From: Anaerolineae bacterium
Lineage (GTDB): Bacteria > Chloroflexota > Anaerolineae > Epilineales > JAHCIE01
Reading direction: 5' to 3'
Assembly (NCBI GenBank): GCA_026129385.1
Contig: JAHCIE010000222.1
Span: 1-5,787 of the forward strand
DNA length: 5,787 nt
Part shown: positions 5,653 through 5,787 of the stretch, in pieces
Numbering within the stretch: the stretch's first letter is position 1
How the letters are laid out: each line of letters begins with the position of its first letter
Position numbers and translations under genes: made by a program
The notes under the pieces: generated by a model
Seen by the model: the letters and a program-made list of their open reading frames with translations, nothing else
The model's database searches: none
Told to the model about the DNA's origin: nothing

Positions 5653-5787
5653 TGGAGAGGAAGGCTCTGTTGCCACGTTTCTATCGCCTCGGGTTGGCAT
5701 CGCTTCTCGCCCTGGCCCTCCTGCTCGCCGCCGCGGCGGCGCTGGCCCAGGGGCCGTCGTCTCGACCTCCAGCGGCCGCTGCGCCGT
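5652..5787 (+). CDS. N-terminus of an exported protein with signal peptide (cut by window edge)
   Basis: Only the first 45 codons lie in the window. They read as a classical Sec signal peptide: a basic n-region (MERK...PRFYR), a hydrophobic core of Leu/Ala (about residues 13-31) and a likely signal peptidase I site ALA|QG after residue 32. A Pro/Ala/Ser-rich stretch typical of an extracytoplasmic linker follows. There is no lipobox Cys. Two starts are possible. The ATG at 5652 shares its A with the preceding TGA stop (TGATG), fitting coupled translation. The TTG at 5670 has a strong Shine-Dalgarno just before it and gives the shorter peptide MPRFYR.... Both keep the signal peptide. The mature protein is not visible, so its role is unknown. 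Its place in the operon suggests an envelope function. Confidence 0.7.
   Translation, partial: MERKALLPRFYRLGLASLLALALLLAAAAALAQGPSSRPPAAAAP
5654..5664 (+). promoter_or_regulatory. Strong purine-rich Shine-Dalgarno before a TTG start
   Basis: GGAGAGGAAGG ends 5 nt before the TTG at 5670. The overlapping ATG at 5652 has no such site. This argues for TTG as the main start of the exported protein, or for two alternative starts. Confidence 0.5.

Overview
The window is high-GC bacterial DNA. The protein style suggests Chloroflexota (Anaerolineae or a related class): GT4 and GT9 glycosyltransferases of a recognisable type, long Ala/Arg/Pro-rich linkers, and GC-saturated third codon positions. This placement rests on family resemblance only; there is no rRNA or marker gene here.

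Layout. Bases 1-40 are a 7-bp tandem repeat that contains the stop codon of the first gene. Bases 36-1847 (minus strand) encode a 603-aa cytoplasmic coiled-coil protein of unknown function with an internal 35-residue tandem duplication. The 155-bp gap at 1848-2002 holds two back-to-back promoters, each with a perfect TATAAT. Between their -35 boxes lies a 13-bp inverted repeat that looks like a shared operator. To the right, on the plus strand, are four genes in a row: a GT4 glycosyltransferase (2003-3151), a second GT4 glycosyltransferase (3207-4433), a GT9 heptosyltransferase-like enzyme (4426-5652), and the start of an exported protein (5652 to the window edge). The last three overlap by a few bases, as in a translationally coupled operon. 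The first two are separated by 55 bp carrying an 18-bp perfect palindrome that differs from the ParB-binding parS consensus at only one symmetric pair of positions.

How the genes fit together. The three glycosyltransferases probably build or decorate a surface polysaccharide or glycoconjugate. The exported protein that follows may belong to the same envelope process. The divergent coiled-coil gene shares only a control region with them, so a functional link is inference. No transposon, CRISPR array, tRNA or rRNA was seen. The most interesting items are the parS-like palindrome in front of the second glycosyltransferase, the symmetric divergent control region, and the repeat-bearing coiled-coil protein.
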